This document shows, piece after piece, positions 1 through 7,715 of a DNA stretch of 64,000 nt (position 1 is its first letter; the number at the start of each line of letters is the position of its first letter). The stretch covers positions 1-64,000 of the forward strand of contig CAWEAZ010000040.1 in NCBI GenBank assembly GCA_963807155.1, read 5' to 3'. The notes below the pieces were generated by a model. That model was not told the DNA's origin, ran no database searches, and saw nothing but the letters and a program-made list of their open reading frames with translations. The stretch comes from JACCZX01 sp963807155. Its GTDB lineage: Bacteria; Pseudomonadota; Gammaproteobacteria; Burkholderiales; Burkholderiaceae_F. Made by a program: the position numbers and the translations under genes.

Positions 1-97
1 AGCCAATGAACCGGCAGCAATACGCATCTGGCTGTTTCCGTCGATCTGGCTCGAAGCCGACTACTCGCTTGGCATGCGGATGAAATTCTTTGCCGCT
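1..97. other. Window edge, no gene recognised
   Basis: This stretch lies downstream of the small cytochrome gene. One plus-strand frame is open from the window edge into the cytochrome region, but it matches nothing I recognise and runs antisense to the cytochrome. The minus strand has a stop just past the cytochrome gene. No call is made. Confidence 0.3.
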
Positions 98-379
98 CTA
101 GCGAAGGTGATAGAACGAATCATTCAAGTATTTGATGATGTGCTGTTTTTCGATTGGCGTCAGACCCTTGTTTGAAGCGTGGCCACAAGTTTCCAGCTGT
201 TGTTTCAGAGCATCCAAGGACTTCACCGATCGCGTCTTCCGCGTGTAGACACTCGAATCGTGACATCCCACGCAGTTTGCGTCGTGCAGGCTCTTGCCGT
301 CGGTCTTGTCTCCCGACGTTGCCGCCAACGCGCCCAACGCCATCGAAGCCATTACGGCTGCATACAACACACTCTTCAC
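98..379 (-). CDS. Small periplasmic monoheme c-type cytochrome
   Basis: Predicted electron-transfer protein of about 93 residues. From the GTG at 379 the first 20 residues form a short basic stretch and a hydrophobic core ending in ALAA, as expected of a Sec signal peptide. The heme-attachment motif CVGCH is at residues 36-40. An ATG at 424 would add 15 charged residues before the signal peptide, so I prefer 379; the choice is uncertain. There is no methionine after the heme motif, so the sixth iron ligand cannot be Met; a histidine in CGH or near the C-terminus, or an open site, is possible. The class is sure from the motif; the redox partner is unknown. Confidence 0.75.
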   Translation of the reverse strand: MKSVLYAAVMASMALGALAATSGDKTDGKSLHDANCVGCHDSSVYTRKTRSVKSLDALKQQLETCGHASNKGLTPIEKQHIIKYLNDSFYHLR

Positions 380-647
380 GGCTCGAGTCTGACGGTCAGA
401 CCTAATAAGTAATGCTGCCCACATTTTTTCGCCTCGAGAAGTTCAGCTGTTTGCAATGTGTGAGGACCTTCAAGCCAACAATTCGAAATAGCGTACTCGC
501 ATGAGGCGTCCGCCATAAGAGCGTTTCGGGGAGTTGACTGCCAGTCCGGAATCGCCGACTGCTTCATTAGGTTAATCCAGCATTCGTACACTGTGTTCGT
601 GAATCGTCCCTCGCACTTCCTTTCCCGACACATCGACAAGAGAAAAA

Positions 648-1628
648 ATGACTTTCCGACAGCCTAGGTTGTTTGGCCTTTGTGCGCTGCTGCTTGCACT
701 CTGGTTCACGTGGTTCGAGAGCGCGCACGCGGCGACCGCTTTTGAGTTCGCGACCGTGGAACAAGGGCGCGCAATCATTACTGCTCGCGACGAGTATGTG
801 CAGCGGCTTAGCCCGCTCGAGCGCGCGCTGAAGGGGAAGTCGGAAGCGGCAGTTAGCGAAGCCGAGTTCCTTCAACGTCTGGCGGCCACCATCCAGTCGT
901 GGCCTGAATCTGAGCGTGCCGCCGTGCAAGCCGCGCTTGACTCCCTCCGACCTCGGCTGGTGGAGCTTAATTTGCCTTTACCCGCTACGGTTGTGTTCGT
1001 GCGATTTACCGGAGGCATGGAAGGCAACTCGCCCCATACGCGAGGCAATGCGGTGCTGCTAACCGAGGAATTGCTGAAGCGCCCCGACCTCTTGCCGCAT
1101 CTGATCGCTCACGAGCTGTTTCATATAGCAAGTCGTCATGACAAAGCTTGGCGCAATGCCATGTACGCGACGATCGGCTTTATGCCGATTGAAGAAGTGG
1201 CACTTCCGCCGCCGCTTGCTTCGCGCAAGATCACAAATCCAGATGCGCCCCGTATCGATGTCGCGATCAAGGTACAAACCGGCCAAGGCTCTGCGTGGGT
1301 GACACCGCTTCTTCAGGCAACCGTCGATCGCTACGACGCGCACCAAGGCGGAGAATTCTTCAAGTTCATGAAGCTAAGTTGGCTGGAAGTTGCGCGCGGT
1401 GAGGCCGTGCCAGCACGAGCCCAAGTGAGGCAACCTCAGCTACGCGAGACGGCCGAGCTCATCGGGTTTGTCGAGCAGATTGGCCGCAACACCGGATACA
1501 TCATTCACCCGGAAGAAATTCTCGCCGAGAACTTCGCACAGCTAGCGACGGGAAAGACGGGCCCTTCACCTGAGATTCATCAGCGCCTACTTGAAGCGCT
1601 GCAACGGCAGCCATCGATTCGTCGTTAG
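648..1628 (+). CDS. Exported zinc-metalloprotease-like protein (HExxH)
   Basis: Predicted 326-residue exported protein. Residues 1-29 are a signal peptide (hydrophobic run, then SAHAAT). The motif HELFH lies at 155-159 and continues IASRH, the usual zinc-binding helix of metallopeptidases. A later helix, EEILAENFAQL at about 289-299, could give the third ligand (E294), as in gluzincins. I do not recognise the family and cannot name a substrate. It stands alone: the upstream gene is divergent and the downstream gene convergent. A purine-rich AGAGAAAAA lies just before the ATG. Zinc binding is inferred from the motif only. Confidence 0.7.
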   Translation: MTFRQPRLFGLCALLLALWFTWFESAHAATAFEFATVEQGRAIITARDEYVQRLSPLERALKGKSEAAVSEAEFLQRLAATIQSWPESERAAVQAALDSLRPRLVELNLPLPATVVFVRFTGGMEGNSPHTRGNAVLLTEELLKRPDLLPHLIAHELFHIASRHDKAWRNAMYATIGFMPIEEVALPPPLASRKITNPDAPRIDVAIKVQTGQGSAWVTPLLQATVDRYDAHQGGEFFKFMKLSWLEVARGEAVPARAQVRQPQLRETAELIGFVEQIGRNTGYIIHPEEILAENFAQLATGKTGPSPEIHQRLLEALQRQPSIRR

Positions 1629-1826
1629 CCCTGGACAACGCTTTTGATGGCAGCCCGTGATGCGGGCATTTCTCCGACAAGAGGCCCACCGCTATCGCAT
1701 AGACCTAATTGAGGAGCTCGATGGCAGTTTGGCGAAAGAGGAGATAGTCAGTCGAAAGGCCGCCGCTCGAACGCGAAAATACGCGACCTAGCGACCAGGG
1801 TCCCGTCACAAAATGTGATTGCAGAC

Positions 1827-2300
1827 TTACTGGGTGATCACGAAAATGACGCGATTCCAGGCTTGTGTTTTCTTGGTGGCGTCAGCCATCAGCACCCATA
1901 AGTCGGAGACAGCGCCGGGAGTGCATATATCGCCTGAGTTCACGATCGACACGAATCCCGACGGGCTGGCGATCATGCAGCCATTGGGCTCGTAGCGCAG
2001 GCGCGGGTCAGACGTCACAACCTGGCTCGCAGCGCCCGGCCGCACCAGCTCCACGGTCAACTGAAACGAATCGCCGAGCTTGACCGGATGCAAGCCACCG
2101 CGAAATAGCAGCTTTTGCGCTTCCACTGTTTTGCCGACGCCTTGCGGCTCAAGTTCGCGCACACCTTGCAATTGCTTGCCGTAGATCGACACGCGCAGCG
2201 GCAACAGTTTTGCCATTTCCGCTTCTGTCTGTGCCAAAGTTTGCGCACCCGCGCCGGTGATTGTCAGCGCCATCGTGCTTGCTGCGATTAGGTGCCGCAT
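1827..2300 (-). CDS. Exported protein of unknown function
   Basis: 157 residues. The first 19 or so form a signal peptide (MRHLIAASTMALTITGAGAQ), so the mature protein is periplasmic or secreted. The rest is a soluble, beta-rich-looking domain with two cysteines (in PNGCMIAS and GDICTPG) that could form a disulfide. I recognise no family. It is convergent with the metalloprotease-like gene across about 200 bp that hold only a weak GCCCG/CGGGC hairpin near 1653-1667. It lies downstream of tRNA-Ser on the same strand but is probably a separate unit. Confidence 0.6.
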   Translation of the reverse strand: MRHLIAASTMALTITGAGAQTLAQTEAEMAKLLPLRVSIYGKQLQGVRELEPQGVGKTVEAQKLLFRGGLHPVKLGDSFQLTVELVRPGAASQVVTSDPRLRYEPNGCMIASPSGFVSIVNSGDICTPGAVSDLWVLMADATKKTQAWNRVIFVITQ

Positions 2301-2496
2301 GTTCTCCCCCGCAGATTGTCTTTAACGAACAGGTCCGTTTTGCCGGCTGCCTTGCGCCATTCCAGACATTGCGAACGGGCGCTTCGCGCCACTCGTAGAT
2401 CAGGCGCGTCGAAACCCTGCCGCCCTGCGTCGGGCACACGCTCGGATGAGGGCCGAGGGGCGCATAGGTTCTGTCGCTCGTTTCCCAAAAGAGTCG

Positions 2497-2587
2497 TGGC
2501 GGAGAGGGTGGGATTCGAACCCACGTTACTCCAGAGGAGTAAACCGGATTTCGAGTCCGGCGCATTCGACCACTCTGCCACCTCTCC
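2497..2587 (-). tRNA. tRNA-Ser (anticodon CGA)
   Basis: Read on the minus strand, the 7-bp acceptor stem pairs GGAGAGG (2587-2581) with CCTCTCC (2507-2501). The anticodon loop CTCGAAA has anticodon CGA (plus-strand tcg at 2551-2553), which reads UCG serine codons. A long variable arm (TTACTCC/GGAGTAA) marks it as class II. The T-arm GTTCGAA is standard. Discriminator G and an encoded CCA follow at 2500-2497. It sits 32 bp behind the stop codon of serS on the same strand, so the synthetase and one of its substrates may share a transcript. Confidence 0.97.
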
Positions 2588-2619
2588 GATGCGGCGAACG
2601 GCGAAGTATATCTTCGCCG

Positions 2620-3906
2620 TTACGTCGGACGCAGGACCGACGCGCCGTCGATGAAAGGTTGTAACGCGACCGGCACGTCGACGCCACCGTCGGCGCGCTG
2701 GTAGTTCTCGAGCACCGCCACCAGCGTCCGACCGACCGCCAATCCGGATCCGTTCAACGTATGCACAAACTCGGTCTTGCCTTGTGCGTTTTTGAATCGC
2801 GCCTGCATGCGCCGCGCCTGGAAAGCTTCGCAGTTCGAGCAAGACGAAATTTCGCGATAGGCATTCTGCCCTGGCAGCCACACCTCGAGGTCATACGTCT
2901 TGGTCGATTGAAAACCGGTATCTCCGGTACAGAGCAGCATGACGCGATACGGCAGCTCTAGCCGTTGCAGTACAGCCTCGGCGTGCCGGACCATTTCTTC
3001 GTGAGCTTCGTACGACATTGCCGGATGGGCGATCTGCACCATCTCGACCTTGTCGAACTGGTGATTGCGGATCATGCCGCGCGTGTCCTTGCCGTAGCTG
3101 CCCGCTTCTGATCGAAAGCAAGGCGTATGGGCAGTCAATCTGAGTGGCAGATCTGATTCGCGCAGAATCTGTTCACGGACGGTATTCGCAAGCGAGATCT
3201 CCGATGTCGATATCAAATACATTTCCTCGGCGCCGCCGCCGCCACGTGTGACGCGAAACATATCGTCGCGAAACTTCGGTAACTGCGCGGTGCCGACCAA
3301 GCATTCGGCGTTGACGATGTATGGCGTGTAGTGCTCGATGTATCCGTGCTCTCGCGTCTGCACGTCGAGCATGAATTGCGCGAGCGCGCGATGCAGCCGC
3401 GCCAGAGGGCCGCGCATCAGCGGAAAACGCGCTCCGGACAATTTGGCGCCTGCGTCGAAGTCGAGGCCTAACCCATTACCGACGTCAACATGATCTTTGA
3501 CAGGAAAGTCGAACTTGCGCGGCGTTCCCCAGCGTCGTACCTCAACGTTGTCAACTTCCGATGCGCCAACTGGAACTGATTCGTGCGGCAGATTCGGCAC
3601 TTCGAGCAGCAGGTGCTGAAGGCGCGCCTGGATCGCAGCGAGCTGCTCTTCGAGCGTCTTCAACTGCTGCGGGAGTGTCGAGCTTTCGGCCATCAGCGGC
3701 GCGACGTCCTCACCTTTTGCCTTTAGCAGACCAATTTGCTTCGACAGTTCATTACGCCTCTTCTGCAGCTCCTCGGTCTTGACCTGCACCGATTTGCGTT
3801 CGGCTTCAAGCGCGTTGAAAGCTTCGATGTCGAGCGAATACGAGCGCGTTGCCAAACGCGCCGCGACAGCTTCGATGTCCTTGCGTAGTAGCGTGATATC
3901 CAGCAT
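2620..3906 (-). CDS. serS: Seryl-tRNA synthetase
   Basis: Charges tRNA-Ser (and tRNA-Sec if present) with serine in the cytoplasm. At 428 residues it is full length for the bacterial type. Residues 1-105 form the N-terminal antiparallel coiled-coil arm that grips the long variable arm of tRNA-Ser. Class II motif 2 is FRSEAGSYGKDTRG at 264-277, and motif 3 is the later GSGLAVGRTLVAVLE. AAGAGGCGG directly before the ATG is a good ribosome site. It follows rarA at about 190 bp, the same order as in many proteobacteria, and precedes tRNA-Ser(CGA). No anomalies. Confidence 0.98.
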   Translation of the reverse strand: MLDITLLRKDIEAVAARLATRSYSLDIEAFNALEAERKSVQVKTEELQKRRNELSKQIGLLKAKGEDVAPLMAESSTLPQQLKTLEEQLAAIQARLQHLLLEVPNLPHESVPVGASEVDNVEVRRWGTPRKFDFPVKDHVDVGNGLGLDFDAGAKLSGARFPLMRGPLARLHRALAQFMLDVQTREHGYIEHYTPYIVNAECLVGTAQLPKFRDDMFRVTRGGGGAEEMYLISTSEISLANTVREQILRESDLPLRLTAHTPCFRSEAGSYGKDTRGMIRNHQFDKVEMVQIAHPAMSYEAHEEMVRHAEAVLQRLELPYRVMLLCTGDTGFQSTKTYDLEVWLPGQNAYREISSCSNCEAFQARRMQARFKNAQGKTEFVHTLNGSGLAVGRTLVAVLENYQRADGGVDVPVALQPFIDGASVLRPT

Positions 3907-3933
3907 GACCGCCTCTTAAAACTGAGCATCATT

Positions 3934-3952
3934 GGTTTGCATATGGCAAACC
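3934..3952. promoter_or_regulatory. Inverted repeat in the serS leader
   Basis: GGTTTGC (3934-3940) and GCAAACC (3946-3952) form a perfect 7-bp inverted repeat around the 5-nt spacer ATATG, 28 bp upstream of the serS start. It could be an operator or a leader hairpin; I have no match to a known site. A second, GC-only dyad (GCGCGCC/GGCGCGC, 3981-3996) lies between it and rarA and has no T-tract. Confidence 0.3.
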
Positions 3953-4096
3953 CGTGAATGCATTTGAACGTGATTGGGTGGCGCGCCAAGGCGCGCTGCG
4001 CTCAGGAGGACGACAGCGAACTTCGTGAATCAAGCGCAAATGGCGGCGTGGATCGCATGGTCGAATTTTGTCTGCTTGGCTTTGTTGGTGCAATCG

Positions 4097-5425
4097 CTAT
4101 TTGGATTCGCGTGCGCCCGATCGTCCGGTCGTCGCATTCAGGCGACGGAGTTCGTCGAGCCGATCGGCGATTCTGGCCTCCGCACCGCGATCGGTCGGCT
4201 CATACCACTGCTGCGCATTGACTCCTTCGGGCAGGTAGGTTTCGCCCGCAGCCACCGCGCCGGCTTCATTATGTGCGTAGCGATAGCCCTCGCCGTAGCC
4301 CAGTTCCTTCATCAATCGGGTCGGCGCGTTGCGCAAGTGCATCGGCACCGGCCTGGAGCCATCCTGCTCCACAAATGCGCGTACTGCGCCGTAGGCTCGA
4401 TACACCGCATTGGACTTCGGTGCACACGCAAGGTAGACAATTGCCTGCGCCAGTGCGAGCTCGCCTTCAGGCGAGCCGAGCCGCTCGTACGTATCGGCCG
4501 CAGCGAGAGCGACTTCAAGCGCGCGCGGATCAGCGAGGCCGATATCCTCCGCTGCCATTCTTATGGCGCGGCGCGCGACATAGCGCGGATCGACACCGCC
4601 GTCGAACATGCGCACCATCCAGTACAGCGACGCATCGGGATCCGAGCCGCGAACGGATTTGTGCAATGCTGAGATCTGGTCGTAAAAGTTTTCTCCTCCT
4701 TTGTCGAAGCGGCGCAGTGTCGCTGGCAACGAATCGCGCAGAAAATCGGCACTGATCGACGAGAGGTTTTTGTCGCGCGCCGCGTTGCCCACCACCTCCA
4801 ACGCGTTTAGCAAGCGCCGCGCGTCGCCGTCGGCAAGATCGAACAGCATGCCGCGGGCTTGCGCATCGATCGTCAGCGACTCGGTCTCCAGCTTTAGCGC
4901 GCGGTCAAGCAGCGTCTCGAGCTCGTCGCGCGACAGTGGCTGCAGCACATAAACCGCAGCGCGCGACAACAATGCGCCGATCACTTCGAACGACGGATTC
5001 TCGGTCGTGGCGCCAACAAACACGAATAGCCCGGACTCGACATGCGGCAGAAACGCGTCCTGCTGCGCCTTGTTGAACCGATGCACCTCGTCGACAAACA
5101 CGACAGTGGGCTTGCCCGACTGCGCTCGCGTGACCTGCGCACGCTCCACCGCATCGCGAATGTCTTTGACTCCCCCTAATACCGCGGATATCGAGATGAA
5201 ATTCAGTCCAAACGCATCGGCCATCAAACGCGCCAGCGTCGTCTTGCCAACGCCCGGCGGCCCCCACAGGATCATCGAGTGTGGCCGACCCGATTCGAAG
5301 GCCACGCGCAGCGGCTTGCCGGCAGCGAGCAGATGCGACTGTCCGACCACATCATCAATGGTGCGCGGACGCATGCGTTCGGCCAACGGGACACCGGAGG
5401 CTGCGGTAGTGAACAGGTCTTGCAT
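4097..5425 (-). CDS. rarA: Replication-associated recombination protein A (AAA+ ATPase)
   Basis: MgsA/RarA family clamp-loader-like ATPase that acts at stalled replication forks. It has 442 residues, normal for the family. Walker A is GPPGVGKT at 55-62 and Walker B is VVFVDEVHRF at 108-117. The sensor region includes GATTENPSFEV, and the C-terminal half carries the oligomerisation domain with the conserved RMAAEDIGLADP. It lies in the conserved ftsK-lolA-rarA-serS neighbourhood, but here DUF808 and an oppositely oriented FKBP gene separate it from lolA. Its start is 64 bp from the divergent FKBP start. Confidence 0.96.
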   Translation of the reverse strand: MQDLFTTAASGVPLAERMRPRTIDDVVGQSHLLAAGKPLRVAFESGRPHSMILWGPPGVGKTTLARLMADAFGLNFISISAVLGGVKDIRDAVERAQVTRAQSGKPTVVFVDEVHRFNKAQQDAFLPHVESGLFVFVGATTENPSFEVIGALLSRAAVYVLQPLSRDELETLLDRALKLETESLTIDAQARGMLFDLADGDARRLLNALEVVGNAARDKNLSSISADFLRDSLPATLRRFDKGGENFYDQISALHKSVRGSDPDASLYWMVRMFDGGVDPRYVARRAIRMAAEDIGLADPRALEVALAAADTYERLGSPEGELALAQAIVYLACAPKSNAVYRAYGAVRAFVEQDGSRPVPMHLRNAPTRLMKELGYGEGYRYAHNEAGAVAAGETYLPEGVNAQQWYEPTDRGAEARIADRLDELRRLNATTGRSGARESK

Positions 5426-5489
5426 CGATTCGTCAGATGTCCTTAACAGGCTAGCATCTGCCCCTGAATCGGACCATCAAGAGGAAACA

Positions 5490-5921
5490 ATGATCAACAA
5501 GTTAGTGGCGATCTTATTGACTACAAGCATGGGAGCAGCGATGGCGCAAGACGATGTAATTGGCAAGGCGGCGGCAGAAAAGGGAGCAATCAAGACCGAT
5601 TCGGGCATGGTGTATCGAGCACTGACCGAGGGCAAAGGTGCCAGCCCAAAAGCTACCGATACAGTGCAAGTGCATTACAAGGGAACATTTCCGGACGGCA
5701 AGGAATTCGACAGCTCATACAAGCGCGGTCAGCCGACGGAATTTCCGCTGAACGGAGTGATCAAGTGCTGGACAGAAGGCGTGCAGATGATGAAAGTGGG
5801 CGGCAAAGCCAAGCTCACTTGCCCGCCGTCACTTGCCTATGGCGAGAAAGGTGCAGGCGGTGTGATTCCACCGAACGCGACTTTGCAGTTTGAAGTCGAG
5901 TTGATTGCAATAAAGTCGTAG
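5490..5921 (+). CDS. Periplasmic FKBP-type peptidyl-prolyl isomerase
   Basis: Isomerises X-Pro bonds and helps exported proteins fold. The 143-residue product starts at ATG 5490 behind AAGAGGAAACA, a clear ribosome site; the longer open frame upstream is antisense to rarA. Residues 1-20 are a signal peptide ending AMAQ. The single FKBP domain shows VQVHYKGTFPDGKEFDSS, a variant CWTEGVQMMKVGGKAKLTCP segment, and LAYGEKGAGGVIPPNATL before FEVELI. It resembles the short periplasmic FkpA/Mip-like isomerases without their dimerisation helix. It is encoded alone, opposite to the surrounding core genes. Confidence 0.93.
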   Translation: MINKLVAILLTTSMGAAMAQDDVIGKAAAEKGAIKTDSGMVYRALTEGKGASPKATDTVQVHYKGTFPDGKEFDSSYKRGQPTEFPLNGVIKCWTEGVQMMKVGGKAKLTCPPSLAYGEKGAGGVIPPNATLQFEVELIAIKS

Positions 5922-6071
5922 AGTAGCAGCCCGGAATAATCAGCGTTCCGGCCAACGGCACGAAGACAATCCTGTTGAGGTCGGAGCGGACGCTCGGCGA
6001 CCAAGACGAAAGCGTTTTCAGCAGCCTAAGCCCGGCGCCGTGATGAATCGCGTCACGTACTTTCTCGCTGG

Positions 6072-6998
6072 TCAGCTCGATGCGCTGGGCTGTGCAGCCG
6101 CGCCTCGCCACTTCTTCACTAGCATCACCACCGCGACCACGATTAGACCGGCCAGTATTCCTACGAGCCCATCGAACAGCAAGTTGCCCAGCATGGCCAT
6201 CGGGCCCGTGATGCCGTGCAACGACATCTCCGCGAAGTGATGCAGCACCGGGATTCCGTGCGTGAGAATGCCGCCGCCGACCAGGAACATCGCAGCAGTG
6301 CCGGCGATCGATAAAGCCTTCATCAGCCACGGTGCCGCGACCAATATCGCCCGGCCGACGGACTGCAGCGCTGTGGACGCCGATCGCGTCAGCGCAAGCC
6401 CGCCATCGTCCAGTTTGACGATTCCCGCCACCAGCCCGTAGACGCCCACCGTCATCAGCAGCGATATGCCAACCAGCACTCCGATCCGAGTGCTCAGTGA
6501 CGCGGCGGCTACGGTGCCCAGCGTGATTACGATAATTTCCGCGGACAGGATGAAGTCGGTACGGATTGCGCCCTTGATCTTGTCCCGTTCCAGCGCCACA
6601 AGATCCACGCTGGGGTCGGTCAGCGCGCGGCTGAGCTTTGCGCGATGCGCGTCGTCGCGCCCGGAGTGCAGGAACTTATGCACCAGCTTCTCGGCGCCTT
6701 CGTAACAGAGAAACAGGCCACCGACGATCAGCAGCGGGATGATGGCCCAAGGCACGAACGCGCTGATGGCGAGTGCCGCCGGCACCAGGATCGCCTTGTT
6801 GCGTAGTGAACCCTTGGCGACTGCCCAGACCACCGGCAGCTCGCGCTCGGCACGCATGCCGCTTACTTGCTGCGCGTTCAGCGCCAGATCGTCGCCGAGA
6901 ACGCCGGCCGTTTTCCTGGTCGCAACTTTGGTCAGGGTAGCGACGTCATCCAGCACGCTGGCGATGTCGTCGAGCAGGGCGAGAAGGCTGGTGGCCAT
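6072..6998 (-). CDS. DUF808 family inner-membrane protein (YedI-like)
   Basis: A 308-residue integral membrane protein of the DUF808/YedI family, whose function is not established. The N-terminus, SLLALLDDIASVLDDVA, followed by KTAGVLGDDLALNA, is typical of the family. Several hydrophobic segments follow (around 75-100, 150-190, 215-245 and 265-295), and the C-terminus is short and basic. It sits 58 bp after lolA and may be read through from ftsK-lolA. This insertion splits the usual lolA-rarA pair. Confidence 0.88.
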   Translation of the reverse strand: MATSLLALLDDIASVLDDVATLTKVATRKTAGVLGDDLALNAQQVSGMRAERELPVVWAVAKGSLRNKAILVPAALAISAFVPWAIIPLLIVGGLFLCYEGAEKLVHKFLHSGRDDAHRAKLSRALTDPSVDLVALERDKIKGAIRTDFILSAEIIVITLGTVAAASLSTRIGVLVGISLLMTVGVYGLVAGIVKLDDGGLALTRSASTALQSVGRAILVAAPWLMKALSIAGTAAMFLVGGGILTHGIPVLHHFAEMSLHGITGPMAMLGNLLFDGLVGILAGLIVVAVVMLVKKWRGAAAQPSASS

Positions 6999-7056
6999 GG
7001 AGTTCGGACGGAAGGTGACGCTAGCCTGGCGCGCTGCGCGGCTTACTCAACAGCAA

Positions 7057-7692
7057 TCACTTGTCTTCCAATACATCGGCGCCCTTCGGCACGGTGAATC
7101 GAAACGCTTCGGCATCCAACTTCGGATTGCGGTCAACTTTTGAGAAAGTCAGCTGTGTCTGTTGGCCAAACCCATCGGCCAACAGCATCGCGGCCGGCAG
7201 TCCGTCGCGAAAGCCGATCTCGATCCGCTCGAACGTCGTGTCCTTCGCGCGCGGCTTTGCGACGATCCATTCAAGACCGTCGCGCGCACCGGCATCGCTG
7301 ACCTCAAATTCCTTCTCGAACTCATTGGAGCCGAACAGAATCGACGCGGGACTTGACGGCAACGAGGCTTGCAGTTTCTTGATCGTGACCTGGTTTAGAT
7401 CCCTGTCGAAAATCGTCAGCCGCTGGCCGTCGGCGACGATGAGTTGTTCGTAGGGCTTTTCATACGTCCAGCGAAATCTTCCGGGGCGCTGGAATACAAA
7501 TTGTCCGCTCGCCACCGGCTGCGGCTTCGCGCCCGGACGCGGCGTCGCTTTCTGCGAAATGCGTTGCGTGAACTCGCCGCGTGCACTCTGGGTCTGCGTC
7601 AGAAAACTACGCAGTTGATCGAGCGCTGCCGCTTGGGCGTTCGCAGCGAACAGGCAGGCAAGGGCAATGACAAACCGTAAACTTTTCGACAT
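7057..7692 (-). CDS. lolA: Outer-membrane lipoprotein carrier protein LolA
   Basis: Periplasmic chaperone that takes lipoproteins from the LolCDE exporter and passes them to LolB at the outer membrane. It has 211 residues with a signal peptide over residues 1-21 (ending AQAA). The core shows SARGEFTQRI, then GRFRWTYEKPYEQLIVADG and FDRDLNQVTIKK, all typical of LolA, and ends RFTVPKGADVLED. It begins 23 bp after the ftsK stop, so the two are probably cotranscribed, as in many proteobacteria. Confidence 0.96.
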   Translation of the reverse strand: MSKSLRFVIALACLFAANAQAAALDQLRSFLTQTQSARGEFTQRISQKATPRPGAKPQPVASGQFVFQRPGRFRWTYEKPYEQLIVADGQRLTIFDRDLNQVTIKKLQASLPSSPASILFGSNEFEKEFEVSDAGARDGLEWIVAKPRAKDTTFERIEIGFRDGLPAAMLLADGFGQQTQLTFSKVDRNPKLDAEAFRFTVPKGADVLEDK

Positions 7693-7715
7693 TCAAATCC
7701 TCAAGCGAACGGCAA

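Noticed and set aside
1653..1667. Possible terminator between the metalloprotease-like gene and its convergent neighbour
   Set aside because: Only a 5-bp stem (GCCCG/CGGGC) with no proper T-tract.
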